A DNA stretch of 64,000 bases, from NCBI GenBank assembly GCA_030697175.1, contig JAUYQR010000011.1, forward strand, positions 248,001 through 312,000, written 5' to 3'. The stretch is from Paracoccaceae bacterium. Its GTDB lineage: Bacteria > Pseudomonadota > Alphaproteobacteria > Rhodobacterales > Rhodobacteraceae. Of the stretch, positions 43,107 through 51,480 are shown one piece after another. Every line of letters begins with the position of its first letter. The stretch's first letter is position 1. A program made the position numbers and the translations under genes. Below the pieces are notes generated by a model. The model was not told the origin of the DNA. It saw only the letters and a program-made list of their open reading frames with translations, and did no database searches.

Positions 43107-44933
43107 ATGACGCTCCACACCCCCAAGATAACGGGCGCCGAAGGCCGCCCGGTGATCCGCCAACTGGACGATGCCGCGATCAACCGCATCGCGGCTGGCG
43201 AGGTTGTGGAACGTCCCGCCTCGGCGGTGAAGGAACTGGTCGAAAACGCGCTCGACGCCGGGGCAGCCCGCATCACCGTCGACATTGCCGACGGCGGCAA
43301 GACCCTGATCCGCGTCACCGATGACGGCTGCGGCATGACGGCCGATGATCTGCCCCTCGCGCTTTCGCGCCATGCCACCTCCAAGATCGACGGCACCGAC
43401 CTTTTGAACATCCGCTCCTTCGGCTTTCGCGGCGAGGCATTGCCCTCGCTCGGTGCCGTTGGCCGCCTGACCATCACCTCTCGGGCAGCGGGCAACGACG
43501 CGGCGCAGATCACCTGCGACGCGGGCCGCCTCGCAGCCCCCCGCCCCGCTGCAATGACGCGCGGCACCGTCGTCGAACTGCGTGACCTCTTTTACGCCAC
43601 CCCGGCGCGCCTCAAGTTCCTCCGCTCCGGCCGCGCCGAGGTGCAGGCCGTGGCCGAAGTCATCCGCCGCCTTGCAATGGCCGAACCCCACACCGGCTTC
43701 ACCCTCAACGAGGTCAGCGGCGGCGAGACCCGCGTGCTCTTCCGCGCCGACCCGCAGCCCTATGCGCCTGACGCCCTCGCTCGCCGCCTGTCCGGCATCC
43801 TCGGCCATGATTTCATCGACAACGCCCTCCCGATCAATGCTGAACGTGACGGCCTCCGCCTTACCGGCTACGCGGCCCTGCCCACCTACTCGCGCGGCTC
43901 CTCCGCCCAGCAGCATGTCTTCGTCAATGGCCGCCCGGTCCTTGACCGGATGCTGCTCGGCGCGCTCCGCGCTGCCTATTTCGATGTCCTCAGCCGCGAC
44001 CGTCACCCCGCCGCCGTCCTGAACCTGATCGTCGATCCCGCCCGCGTCGACGTGAACGTCCACCCCGCCAAGGCCGAGGTCCGCTTCCGCGAACCCGACG
44101 CCGCGCGTTCGCTCATCATCACCGGCCTGCGCACCGCGCTTTCAGGCGCCGGCCACCGCGCTTCGACCACCGTTGCCGCCGAAACCCTCTCCGCCTTCCG
44201 CCCCGAACCGCCGCGCACCCCCAGCCAACCCACCCTCGCCGCAGCCTTCGCCTTCCAGTCCCCCGCCCCGCGCGCCCCAGGCTTCGCCGAAACCCCCGCC
44301 GCCCGGATCGAACCCCATACCGATGTGCAGACCGATGTGCAGACCGGCGCGCACGGGCCCCTGGGTGCTGCCCGCGCGCAGCTGCATGAAAACTACATCA
44401 TCGCCCAGACCGCCACCGGCGTCGTCATCGTCGATCAGCACGCCGCCCACGAACGCCTCGTCTACGAACGCCTCAAGGCCCAGATGGCTGCGTCTGGCAT
44501 CACCGCGCAGGCGCTCCTCATCCCCGAAATCGTCGACCTCTCCCCCACCGACGCCGCCCGTCTGCTTGACGCCGCCCCCGCTCTCGCCCGCCTTGGCCTT
44601 GCCGTTGAGCCCTTCGGCGGCAGCGCCGTCTGCATCCGCGAAACCCCCGCCATCCTTGGCCCGATCAGCGCCGAAGCCCTCGTCCGCGACATCCTCGATG
44701 AACTCGCCGACGCCGGTGACAGCACGCTCCTGCAAGCGAAGATCGACGCCATCCTGTCGCGCATGTCCTGTCATGGCTCCGTCCGCTCCGGCCGCCAGAT
44801 GCGCGCCGAGGAAATGAACGCCCTCCTGCGCGAGATGGAGGCTACCCCCCTTTCGGGCCAGTGCAACCATGGCCGCCCCACCTATGTCGAACTCAAGCTT
44901 GCCGATATCGAACGGCTCTTCGGACGCAGATGA
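43107..44933 (+). CDS. mutL: DNA mismatch repair protein MutL
   Basis: The N-terminal GHKL ATPase is clear: IAAGEVVERPASAVKELVEN (ATP-lid Glu and Asn), VTDDGCGM, SKIDGTDLLNIRSFGFRGEA. A proline-rich linker (about 350-420) precedes the C-terminal dimerisation and endonuclease domain, whose metal-binding motif DQHA(x2)E(x4)E appears as DQHAAHERLVYE, so the protein should have nicking activity. The 608-residue length is typical. It overlaps rmuC by ATGA. mutS is not in the window. Confidence 0.97.
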   Translation: MTLHTPKITGAEGRPVIRQLDDAAINRIAAGEVVERPASAVKELVENALDAGAARITVDIADGGKTLIRVTDDGCGMTADDLPLALSRHATSKIDGTDLLNIRSFGFRGEALPSLGAVGRLTITSRAAGNDAAQITCDAGRLAAPRPAAMTRGTVVELRDLFYATPARLKFLRSGRAEVQAVAEVIRRLAMAEPHTGFTLNEVSGGETRVLFRADPQPYAPDALARRLSGILGHDFIDNALPINAERDGLRLTGYAALPTYSRGSSAQQHVFVNGRPVLDRMLLGALRAAYFDVLSRDRHPAAVLNLIVDPARVDVNVHPAKAEVRFREPDAARSLIITGLRTALSGAGHRASTTVAAETLSAFRPEPPRTPSQPTLAAAFAFQSPAPRAPGFAETPAARIEPHTDVQTDVQTGAHGPLGAARAQLHENYIIAQTATGVVIVDQHAAHERLVYERLKAQMAASGITAQALLIPEIVDLSPTDAARLLDAAPALARLGLAVEPFGGSAVCIRETPAILGPISAEALVRDILDELADAGDSTLLQAKIDAILSRMSCHGSVRSGRQMRAEEMNALLREMEATPLSGQCNHGRPTYVELKLADIERLFGRR

Positions 44934-46090
44934 TCACCCTGTTCGGCCAGACCTTCGCATGGAACGACCCCGAGGCGCTGATCCTTGGCGCGGTCGCCCT
45001 CACGCTCCTCGCCTTCCTGATCCTCATCCTGCGCAGCACCCGCAAATCCTCCACCCTCGCCGAACCCCTGATGCACGAAATCGGCTGGCTCGGCCAACGT
45101 GTCCAGCAGCTTGGCGACGGTCAGGAACGCCTTGCCGGCGGCCTCCACCACGTCTCCGAGGCGCAGGCCGTCAGCCAGACCGCGATGCTGCAAGTCATGG
45201 AACAACGCCTTGCCGAGGTGCAGCGCGCAATGGGTGACAGCCTGCACGGCAGCGCCACCCGCACCGCGCGGTCTTTGGGCGAATTGCAGACCCGGCTGGA
45301 GACCATCGACAAGGCGCAAGCCAACATCGAAAAGCTCTCGGGCAACGTCCTTTCCCTGCAAGACATCCTGTCCAACAAGCAGACCCGTGGCGCGTTCGGC
45401 GAAATCCAGTTGCACGACATCGTGCAAAAGGCGCTGCCGAAAGACGCCTACACCATGCAGGCAACCCTCAGTAACGGCCGCCGCGCCGACTGCCTGATCC
45501 ACCTGCCAAATCCGCCCGGCCCCATCGTGATCGACGCCAAATTCCCGCTCGAGGCTTATGAGGCGATCCGCCGCGCCGACACCCCCCGCGGCGTGACCGA
45601 GGCCGCGCAACAGATGCGCACCGCTGTCCGCGCCCACATCCGCGCGATATCGGAAAGATACATCATCGAGGGCGAAACCGCAGACGGCGCGCTGATGTTC
45701 CTGCCGTCCGAAGCGGTCTACGCCGAACTGCACGCCAACTTCCCCGAAGTCGTCCGCGAGGGCTTTGCGGTCAAGGTCTGGATCGTCTCACCCACCACCT
45801 GCATGGCTACCCTCAACACCATGCGCGCCGTCCTGAAAGACGCCCGGATGCGCGAACAGGCCGGCGCCATCCGCAAGGAACTGGCGCTTCTCTACGCCGA
45901 CGTCGACCGCCTCGGCACCCGCGTGGAAAACCTCGATCGGCACTTCGGCCAAGCCGCCAAGGATATCGAAGAGATCAAGATTTCCTCCGAACGGGCAGGC
46001 AAACGTGCGCGCCGCCTCGACAACTTCGACTTCGAGGAAATCGCCCCGAACGACCCCGCCCCGCTGATCGCGCCCCGCGCTGCCGAATGA
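44930..46090 (+). CDS. rmuC: DNA recombination protein RmuC
   Basis: RmuC limits inversion recombination between short inverted repeats and is thought to act on DNA ends. The 386-residue protein has an N-terminal membrane helix (about 14-34, ALILGAVALTLLAFLILIL), a coiled-coil region, and the restriction-endonuclease-like domain (GAFGEIQLHDIV, DCLIHLP, VIDAKFPLEAYE). The start at 44930 overlaps mutL (ATGA). hutD follows with ATGA overlap. Confidence 0.94.
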   Translation: MITLFGQTFAWNDPEALILGAVALTLLAFLILILRSTRKSSTLAEPLMHEIGWLGQRVQQLGDGQERLAGGLHHVSEAQAVSQTAMLQVMEQRLAEVQRAMGDSLHGSATRTARSLGELQTRLETIDKAQANIEKLSGNVLSLQDILSNKQTRGAFGEIQLHDIVQKALPKDAYTMQATLSNGRRADCLIHLPNPPGPIVIDAKFPLEAYEAIRRADTPRGVTEAAQQMRTAVRAHIRAISERYIIEGETADGALMFLPSEAVYAELHANFPEVVREGFAVKVWIVSPTTCMATLNTMRAVLKDARMREQAGAIRKELALLYADVDRLGTRVENLDRHFGQAAKDIEEIKISSERAGKRARRLDNFDFEEIAPNDPAPLIAPRAAE

Positions 46091-46602
46091 TCCACCTCAC
46101 GCCCGCCGACTACCGCCAGCAACCCTGGGCCAACGGGCGCGGCACGACGATCGAGCTTTACCGCATCGAAACGGGCGATCAGCTCCTCCTCCGCCTCTCG
46201 ATGGCCACGGTCAACGAGGACGGCCCCTTTTCGCTCTTTCCAGGCATCGAACGCAACCTCACCGTCCTCACCGGCCCCGGCTTCACCCTGACGGGCGACA
46301 CACTCCGCCTCGAGGCGCGCCCGCTGATCCCCATCGCCTTCCCCGGCGATGTGCCGCTCACAGCCTCCGACGTCATCGCACCCTCAACCGATTTCAACGT
46401 GATGACCGCCCGCGCCTTGCCTCGGCCCGTCGTTCGGGTGCTGTCTCAGGCCAACCTCAACGCCGGGGGGCGCCGCGCGATCTTCGCTCTAGGCCCAACT
46501 TTCGTGAACGGCACGGCACTTGCCCGGCACGACCTCGTCGTTACAGATCAACCTGCCATCCTCACCGGCCATGCCTTGGTGATGGACGTCGCAACAATTT
46601 GA
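46087..46602 (+). CDS. HutD-family protein, 171 aa
   Basis: A cupin-like protein of the HutD/Ves family: LTPADYRQQPWANGRGTTIEL matches the family N-terminus and SMATVNEDGPFSLFPGIERN the central block. HutD is linked to histidine utilisation in Pseudomonas, but no hut gene is present here, so the role is open. It is the last gene of the mutL-rmuC-hutD run and is coupled by ATGA. Confidence 0.88.
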   Translation: MIHLTPADYRQQPWANGRGTTIELYRIETGDQLLLRLSMATVNEDGPFSLFPGIERNLTVLTGPGFTLTGDTLRLEARPLIPIAFPGDVPLTASDVIAPSTDFNVMTARALPRPVVRVLSQANLNAGGRRAIFALGPTFVNGTALARHDLVVTDQPAILTGHALVMDVATI

Positions 46603-46610
46603 CTGGAATT

Positions 46611-46660
46611 CGTCTTCCTCTCTGGAAAAATATCCCACGGGAGGTCTGGAGGGTGTGAAA
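46611..46660 (+). repeat. ATATCCCACGGG repeat module with GTGAA-loop hairpin, copy 1
   Basis: CTTCCTCTCTGGAAAAATA and TCCCACGGG are followed by a hairpin: CTGGAGGGT pairs with ACCCTCCAG around the loop GTGAA (core 46638-46656). It lies after hutD and before the convergent chrR stop. Copies 2-4 are at 52818, 57808 and 62833. Confidence 0.9.
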
Positions 46661-46698
46661 CCCTCCAGTGTCTGCCCCGGACGCCCCGCCAGAGAGCT

Positions 46699-46737
46699 AA
46701 CCCAGATCCTGAACCCAGATCCTGAACTCAGATCCTG
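46699..46737. repeat. Three tandem 13-bp units at the chrR 3' end
   Basis: AACCCAGATCCTG at 46699-46711 and 46712-46724 and AACTCAGATCCTG at 46725-46737. The chrR stop codon lies in the third unit. In the leftward direction the codons for the last chrR residues (FRI, stop) are repeated twice more beyond the stop. Confidence 0.92.
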
Positions 46738-47372
46738 AACAATGGCTGCGCCAGCCGTGGCAGGAACTTGCGGAACCGCAAGGGCGCGTCCGTCGCCGCC
46801 AGACAGATGCAGTCCTGCCCCGCCATCGCCACCGGCGTATGCTCGAGGTTTTCGTCGGCAATCTCCAGATCACCCCGGTCAAAGCGGTCGTTGGCATCGG
46901 CAAAGGCGCCTTGCAACACCAGCGTCAACTCCATCCCCCGGTGGCCATGATCCGGCACCGCCACCCCGGCGGGGATATACAGCAACCGCGCTGACGCATC
47001 GCGCCCGGTCGGCAGGATCGCCTGCTTCACGCCCATCCCGATCGACCGCCACTTCACCGCGCTCAGATCCCCGCCGACGTAGTCCGCCAAAGGCGCCGGA
47101 AAAATCCCCGAAGCCCGCATCGGCGCGCGCTGGGTTGCCTGCGGCATGCCTTCGATCCGTGCCATCACCGCCTCCAGCGCCGCCTCTGCCATCTCGACGT
47201 CGCCCTGATCCTCGATCAAGGCGCCGCCCAGCGTGTCATAGGATGCCAGCCGCGCCCGGCATTCGTCGCACAAGGACACATGCGTCGCGACCACAAGGCT
47301 GAACGCCTCGGGCAACTGCCCGGCGGCATAGCCGATCAGCAACTGGTCCGACAAATGGTGACGTATCGTCAT
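46728..47372 (-). CDS. chrR: Anti-sigma factor ChrR (singlet-oxygen response)
   Basis: ChrR holds RpoE inactive until singlet oxygen appears. The 214-residue zinc protein matches Rhodobacter sphaeroides ChrR closely. Its N-terminal anti-sigma domain has His6, His31, Cys35 and Cys38 (THVSLCDEC), the exact zinc ligands known there, which also fixes the start at 47372 over a GTG at 47390. The C-terminal cupin domain has His142, His144, Glu148 (DHGHRGMELTLVLQG), His178 and the CxC pair Cys188/Cys190 (QDCICLAATD), needed for the response. It is cotranscribed with rpoE. Confidence 0.96.
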   Translation of the reverse strand: MTIRHHLSDQLLIGYAAGQLPEAFSLVVATHVSLCDECRARLASYDTLGGALIEDQGDVEMAEAALEAVMARIEGMPQATQRAPMRASGIFPAPLADYVGGDLSAVKWRSIGMGVKQAILPTGRDASARLLYIPAGVAVPDHGHRGMELTLVLQGAFADANDRFDRGDLEIADENLEHTPVAMAGQDCICLAATDAPLRFRKFLPRLAQPLFRI

Positions 47373-47386
47373 GTTCACTTCGTCCT

Positions 47387-47929
47387 TCACATCATCTCGT
47401 GCCGCAGCTTGTCCAGCGCCAGCCGGATGCGCGACTTTATCGTTCCAAGCGGCAGGCCCGTCTCTGCGGCAATCTCGCTATGCGACAACTCGCCGTAGAA
47501 GGCCCGCTCGATCAGCGATCGCTGCCGTTCCGGCAACCCCGCCAACGCGCGGCCCAGCCGCTCCGTCTCCTGCTGGGTTTCCATCACCTCGGCCTGATCA
47601 GGCTCGGGTTCCGGCCCCCAGTCCAGTTCCTCCGGCTCCGCCCGCCGCGCCTTCCTCAACGCGTCGATCCGCCGGTTGCGGGCGATGGTGAACACCCATG
47701 TCGCCACGCTTGCCCGCGCCGGATCGAAGAGATGCGCCTTTTGCCACAACGTCGCCATCACATCCTGCGCACATTCCTCGGCCAGCGTTGCCCCGGCGCC
47801 CGACTTCATCAAGAAGCCCTTCACCCGGGGGGCAAAGTGCCGGAACAACGCGGCAAACGCCGCCCTGTCCTGATGGTCGCGCACCCGGATCATCAGGCCC
47901 GCCCAATCTGTCTCGTCTCCGTTCGACAC
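47387..47929 (-). CDS. rpoE: ECF sigma factor RpoE (sigma-E, singlet-oxygen response)
   Basis: It is a group IV sigma factor. Region 2 spans AFAALFRHFAPRVKGF to ATWVFTIARNRRIDALRK, and region 4 is LPERQRSLIERAFYGE and HSEIAAETGLPLGTIKSRIR. Pairing with chrR identifies it as the RpoE that responds to singlet oxygen. The start is uncertain: GTG at 47929 follows AAGGG and gives a normal 180-residue length; in-frame ATGs at about 47998 or further upstream are alternatives. A sigma-E-type promoter lies upstream (48030-48059), so it is autoregulated. Confidence 0.93.
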   Translation of the reverse strand: MSNGDETDWAGLMIRVRDHQDRAAFAALFRHFAPRVKGFLMKSGAGATLAEECAQDVMATLWQKAHLFDPARASVATWVFTIARNRRIDALRKARRAEPEELDWGPEPEPDQAEVMETQQETERLGRALAGLPERQRSLIERAFYGELSHSEIAAETGLPLGTIKSRIRLALDKLRHEMM

Positions 47930-48029
47930 CCGCAAACCCTTGTCATGGCGCAGTTTCCCCGCAACACGAAGCTGCGGCTCAGCGGCCTGCCCTACCATAA
48001 CGTCCTGGCCTGCATCAAACATCATGGCA

Positions 48030-48059
48030 AATCTACGCACCACGATGCCAACCGGATCA
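48030..48059 (-). promoter_or_regulatory. Predicted sigma-E promoter of rpoE-chrR
   Basis: On the leftward strand TGATCC (48059-48054), 16 bases, CGTAGAT (48037-48031). The same element with the same spacing drives the divergent operon (48125-48153). It fits the R. sphaeroides RpoE consensus as I remember it. Confidence 0.8.
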
Positions 48060-48099
48060 CTTTTGCGGAAACTGGATGCCGCAACCACCGTGTCAACCC

Positions 48100-48110
48100 T
48101 TGACTGTCAA
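48100..48110. promoter_or_regulatory. TTGACTGTCAA palindrome between the two sigma-E promoters
   Basis: An 11-bp inverted repeat (TTGAC T GTCAA), with a further TGTCAA at 48091-48096, lies in the AT-rich centre of the divergent spacer. It could be a regulator site or a housekeeping -35 pair; there is no direct evidence for either. Confidence 0.3.
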
Positions 48111-48124
48111 ATTTATTTTACACC

Positions 48125-48153
48125 TGATCCAGTGACGGCTTTTGTCCGTAGAA
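48125..48153 (+). promoter_or_regulatory. Predicted sigma-E promoter of the ufaD-ufaO operon
   Basis: TGATCC (48125-48130), 16 bases, CGTAGAA (48147-48153), ending 29 bases before the ufaD-like ATG. It is the same -35/-10 pair and spacing as the rpoE promoter on the other strand. Confidence 0.8.
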
Positions 48154-48182
48154 CGTCAGAAGCTCTCAGGGAACTCTGCCAC

Positions 48183-49475
48183 ATGCCGTTTGAAACTCCG
48201 GGTAACACCCCTCGCCGCATCGCTGTCATCGGGGGAGGCATATCCGGCATGGCGGCCGCGCACATGCTGGCCGACGCCAACTCTGTCGTCCTCTTCGAGG
48301 CCGAGGGCCGCCTTGGTGGCCACGCCCGCACCGTCCTTGCCGGCAAGCGCGGCGATCAGCCGGTCGACACCGGCTTCATCGTGTTCAACCGGGTGAACTA
48401 CCCCCACCTTGTCCGCCTGTTTGAAAAACTCCACGTTCCCGTCGCCGAAAGCTCGATGTCCTTCGGCGCGTCGATTGACGGTGGCCGCGTCGAATACGGC
48501 CTTGCCTCGCTCGATGCGATCTTCGCCCAGCGCCGCAACGCTGCCAACCCGCGCTTCCTGCGCATGATCCGCGACATCCTGCACTTCAACAAACACGCCG
48601 AAGCCACCGCCACCGACCCCGCCATGACAATCCGCGAGCTTTTGGCCGCCCTTGGCACCGGGCCCTACTTCCGCGACCATTACATCACGCCCTTCTCTGG
48701 CGCGATCTGGTCAACCCCCACGTCGGGCATCCTTGATTTCCCGGCGCAAGCCCTGGTGCGCTTCTTCCGCAACCACGCTCTCCTGGGCTACGACGGCCAG
48801 CACCGGTGGTATACGGTCAAGGGCGGCTCCATCCAGTATGTCGCCCGCCTGCAGACCGCGATGGAGGCCCAGGGCGTCGACATCCGCCTCGCCTCGCCCG
48901 TCGCGGCGGTCAAGCGTGAGGCAGGCTCCGTCCTCGTCCGCGCCATCGGTGGCGAGTGGGAACTGTTCGATGACGTGATCTTCGCCACCCACTCCGACCA
49001 GACGCTGCGCCTTCTTGCCGACCCCACACCGGCGGAAACAGCCGCCCTTTCCGCCGTCCGCTACCAGCCGAACGAGGCGATCCTCCATTCCGACATCTCG
49101 GCGATGCCGAAATCCCGCAAGGTCTGGTCGTCGTGGTCCTATGTCGAACCCAAGGGCGGGGCGGGGTCGAAGATCGACCTCACCTACTGGATGAACTCGC
49201 TGCAACCGATCCCGCAGGATGACCCCCTGTTCGTTACCCTCAACACCAACCGCGCCATCGACGACCGGCTGGTGCATGACGTGACCACCTTCCACCACCC
49301 GGTGTTCGACGTGGCTGCCCTCGCCGCGCAGGATACCATCCGCGCAATGAACGGCACCCACTCCACCTGGTTCTGCGGCGCGTGGATGCGCAACGGCTTT
49401 CACGAAGACGGCTTCGCTTCCGCCGTCGACGTGGTCGAGGCGATGGGCCGCCTGCCAATGCTTCAGGCCGCGTGA
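48183..49475 (+). CDS. ufaD: FAD-dependent oxidoreductase, UfaD-like (furan fatty acid desaturase)
   Basis: A COG2907-type NAD/FAD-binding amine-oxidase-fold protein of 430 residues. The FAD motif RIAVIGGGISGMAAAHMLAD is at about 14-33, followed by FEAEGRLGGHARTV and the family block PVDTGFIVFNRVNYPHL. In R. sphaeroides the homologue beside the DUF1365 gene and under RpoE control (RSP1091, UfaD) desaturates methylated vaccenic acid on the way to furan fatty acid (from memory). Start at 48183 matches the family. A TGATG overlap couples it to ufaO. Confidence 0.85.
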   Translation: MPFETPGNTPRRIAVIGGGISGMAAAHMLADANSVVLFEAEGRLGGHARTVLAGKRGDQPVDTGFIVFNRVNYPHLVRLFEKLHVPVAESSMSFGASIDGGRVEYGLASLDAIFAQRRNAANPRFLRMIRDILHFNKHAEATATDPAMTIRELLAALGTGPYFRDHYITPFSGAIWSTPTSGILDFPAQALVRFFRNHALLGYDGQHRWYTVKGGSIQYVARLQTAMEAQGVDIRLASPVAAVKREAGSVLVRAIGGEWELFDDVIFATHSDQTLRLLADPTPAETAALSAVRYQPNEAILHSDISAMPKSRKVWSSWSYVEPKGGAGSKIDLTYWMNSLQPIPQDDPLFVTLNTNRAIDDRLVHDVTTFHHPVFDVAALAAQDTIRAMNGTHSTWFCGAWMRNGFHEDGFASAVDVVEAMGRLPMLQAA

Positions 49476-50224
49476 TGCAGGTCGAACGGATCAGCGGCGA
49501 GACGTTCCACGGTCGCAAGGGCGCCGTGCAAAACGTCTTCCGCTACTCCGTCGATTACGTTCTGCTCGACCCGGACCGCTCAAAGGGCCTGCGCCTGTTC
49601 TCTCGCAACGCCCGCAATCTCTTTTCGGTCCACGACACCGATCACGGCGGCACCCCCGGTCAGGGGCGCGGTACCGCATGGGTGCGCGAGGTGCTGGCGC
49701 AACACGGGCTTTCCGGCGACCACCGCATCCTCCTCCTCGCCCAGCCTCGCGTCATGGGTCACGTCTTCAATCCGGTCAGCTTCTGGCTCTGCTACGATCA
49801 CCTGGGTCACCTCCGCGCCGCGATTGCCGAGGTGACCAACACCTACGGCGACCGCCACTCTTACCTTTGCCACCGCGATGACCGCGCGCCGATCACCCGC
49901 GAAGACACCATCCGCGCCCGCAAGATCTTTCACGTCTCACCGTTCCAGCCCGTCGAAGGTGCCTATGCCTTCCGCTTCGACATCCGCGCCGACCGGATCG
50001 GCATCTGGATCGACTACACCACCCAATCTGGCGGCCTGTTCACCAACCTGACCGGCCCGCGCACCCCCCTGACCACCGCCGGCATCCTCGCCACCTGCCT
50101 CCGCCGCCCGTTCGGCTCGCGCCGGGTGCTGGCGCTGATCCACTGGCAGGCACTGAAATTGGCGCTGAAGCGGGTAAAGTTCCACAACCGCCCGCTGCCA
50201 CCAAACGAAGACATCACAAGATGA
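49475..50224 (+). CDS. ufaO: DUF1365 protein, UfaO-like (furan fatty acid synthesis)
   Basis: A 249-residue DUF1365 protein: FRYSVDYVLLDPDRS, VMGHVFNPVSFWLCYDH and FHVSPFQPVEGAYAF are family blocks. The R. sphaeroides homologue RSP1090 (UfaO) is needed to add the furan oxygen to the desaturated methyl fatty acid (from memory). The ATG at 49475 shares a TGATG with the ufaD stop, and its own stop overlaps the MFS gene by ATGA. The methyltransferase UfaM that starts the pathway is not in the window. Confidence 0.85.
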   Translation: MQVERISGETFHGRKGAVQNVFRYSVDYVLLDPDRSKGLRLFSRNARNLFSVHDTDHGGTPGQGRGTAWVREVLAQHGLSGDHRILLLAQPRVMGHVFNPVSFWLCYDHLGHLRAAIAEVTNTYGDRHSYLCHRDDRAPITREDTIRARKIFHVSPFQPVEGAYAFRFDIRADRIGIWIDYTTQSGGLFTNLTGPRTPLTTAGILATCLRRPFGSRRVLALIHWQALKLALKRVKFHNRPLPPNEDITR

Positions 50225-51480
50225 CGCGCCCTGCGGGCCTGCCGGCATGGTCGCTGTTCGCGGCCCTGATCGCTGCCGCCGGCCTGCCCATCTACATCCA
50301 CGCGCCCAAGTTCTACGTCGACAGTTATGGCGTCTCGCTTGCCTCGCTCGGTGTGACCCTGGCCCTCCTGCGCCTCTTTGACGTGGTGCAAGACCCGATC
50401 CTCGGCTGGCTGGCCGAGGCTGGCCGTGCCAACCGCGCCCTCTGGGTCGCCCTCGCCACCGCCATCATGGCGCTCTCCATGCTCGGCCTGTTCGCCGTCA
50501 CCCCGCCAATCGCACCGCTTCTGTGGTTCGCGCTTGCCCTCACCGGCCTTTTCTCCGCCTTCTCCTTCCTCACCATCTGCTTTTACGCCGAAGGCGTCGC
50601 CAAGGCGGCCACCCTCGGCCCCAATGGCCACATCCGCCTCGCCGGCTGGCGCGAGGGCGGCTCGCTCCTCGGTGTCTCGCTCGCCGCTGTCGCCCCCTTG
50701 GCCCTCGCCGGCGTCACGTCCACGCCCTTTGCACTCTTCGCCGCGCTCTTCACCGTCCTCGCCATCGCCGCCACCCTCGCGATGCGCGCGAACTGGGGCA
50801 GGGGCACCCCCCTGCCCACCACCAACCCCCTCGCCCTCTTCCGCCCCGCCCTCTCCGACCCCCTCGCCAGACGCCTCCTCCTCATCGCCCTCCTCAACGC
50901 CTCCCCCGTTGCCGTCACCTCGACCCTCTTCCTCTTCTTCGTCGAAAGCCGCCTTGCCGCCCCCGGCCTCGAAGGCCCGCTCCTCCTGCTCTTCTTCCTC
51001 TCCGCCGCCGCCTCCACCCCGGTGTGGAGCCGCCTTGCCCAGACCCATGGCGCGAAACCCACCCTCCTCGCAGCGATGACCCTCGCGATCCTTGCCTTCC
51101 TCTGGACCGCCACCCTCACCACCGGCGACACCCTCGCCTTCGCCATCATCTGCGCCGCGTCCGGTGCCGCGCTCGGCGCCGACCTGACCCTCCTGCCCGC
51201 CATCTTTGCCCGCCGCCTCGCGCAAATCGGCCAGGGCGGCGAGGCGGCCGCCTTCGGCCTCTGGTCCTTCGTCTCGAAACTCTCCCTCGCCCTCGCCGCC
51301 GCCACGATTCTCCCCGCGCTCGACCGCGCCGGCTTCACCCCGGGCGCCCCGAACACCGAATCCGCGCTTTTCACCCTGACACTGATCTACGCGGTATTGC
51401 CTTGCGTATTGAAACTGACGGCAATCACGCTTCTTTCCCGAACCTCTGTCCCGGACCCCATCGAAGGCACAGCCCAATGA
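50221..51480 (+). CDS. MFS transporter (GPH-symporter type)
   Basis: A 419-residue inner-membrane protein with about 12 hydrophobic segments, of the major facilitator superfamily. The N-terminal pattern LPIYIHAPKFYVDSYGVSLA and RLFDVVQDPILGWLAE resemble glycoside-pentoside-hexuronide:cation symporters, and homologues lie in the same RpoE operon of R. sphaeroides. The substrate is unknown and could be a lipid or an oxidised product rather than a sugar. It overlaps both neighbours by ATGA. Confidence 0.9.
   Translation: MTRPAGLPAWSLFAALIAAAGLPIYIHAPKFYVDSYGVSLASLGVTLALLRLFDVVQDPILGWLAEAGRANRALWVALATAIMALSMLGLFAVTPPIAPLLWFALALTGLFSAFSFLTICFYAEGVAKAATLGPNGHIRLAGWREGGSLLGVSLAAVAPLALAGVTSTPFALFAALFTVLAIAATLAMRANWGRGTPLPTTNPLALFRPALSDPLARRLLLIALLNASPVAVTSTLFLFFVESRLAAPGLEGPLLLLFFLSAAASTPVWSRLAQTHGAKPTLLAAMTLAILAFLWTATLTTGDTLAFAIICAASGAALGADLTLLPAIFARRLAQIGQGGEAAAFGLWSFVSKLSLALAAATILPALDRAGFTPGAPNTESALFTLTLIYAVLPCVLKLTAITLLSRTSVPDPIEGTAQ

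Noticed and set aside
41697-44063. 788-codon leftward open frame opposite the M16 and mutL genes
   Set aside because: The plus-strand genes have clear motifs (MutL GHKL, M16 blocks). The antisense product is Gly/Asp/Val-rich with no domain.
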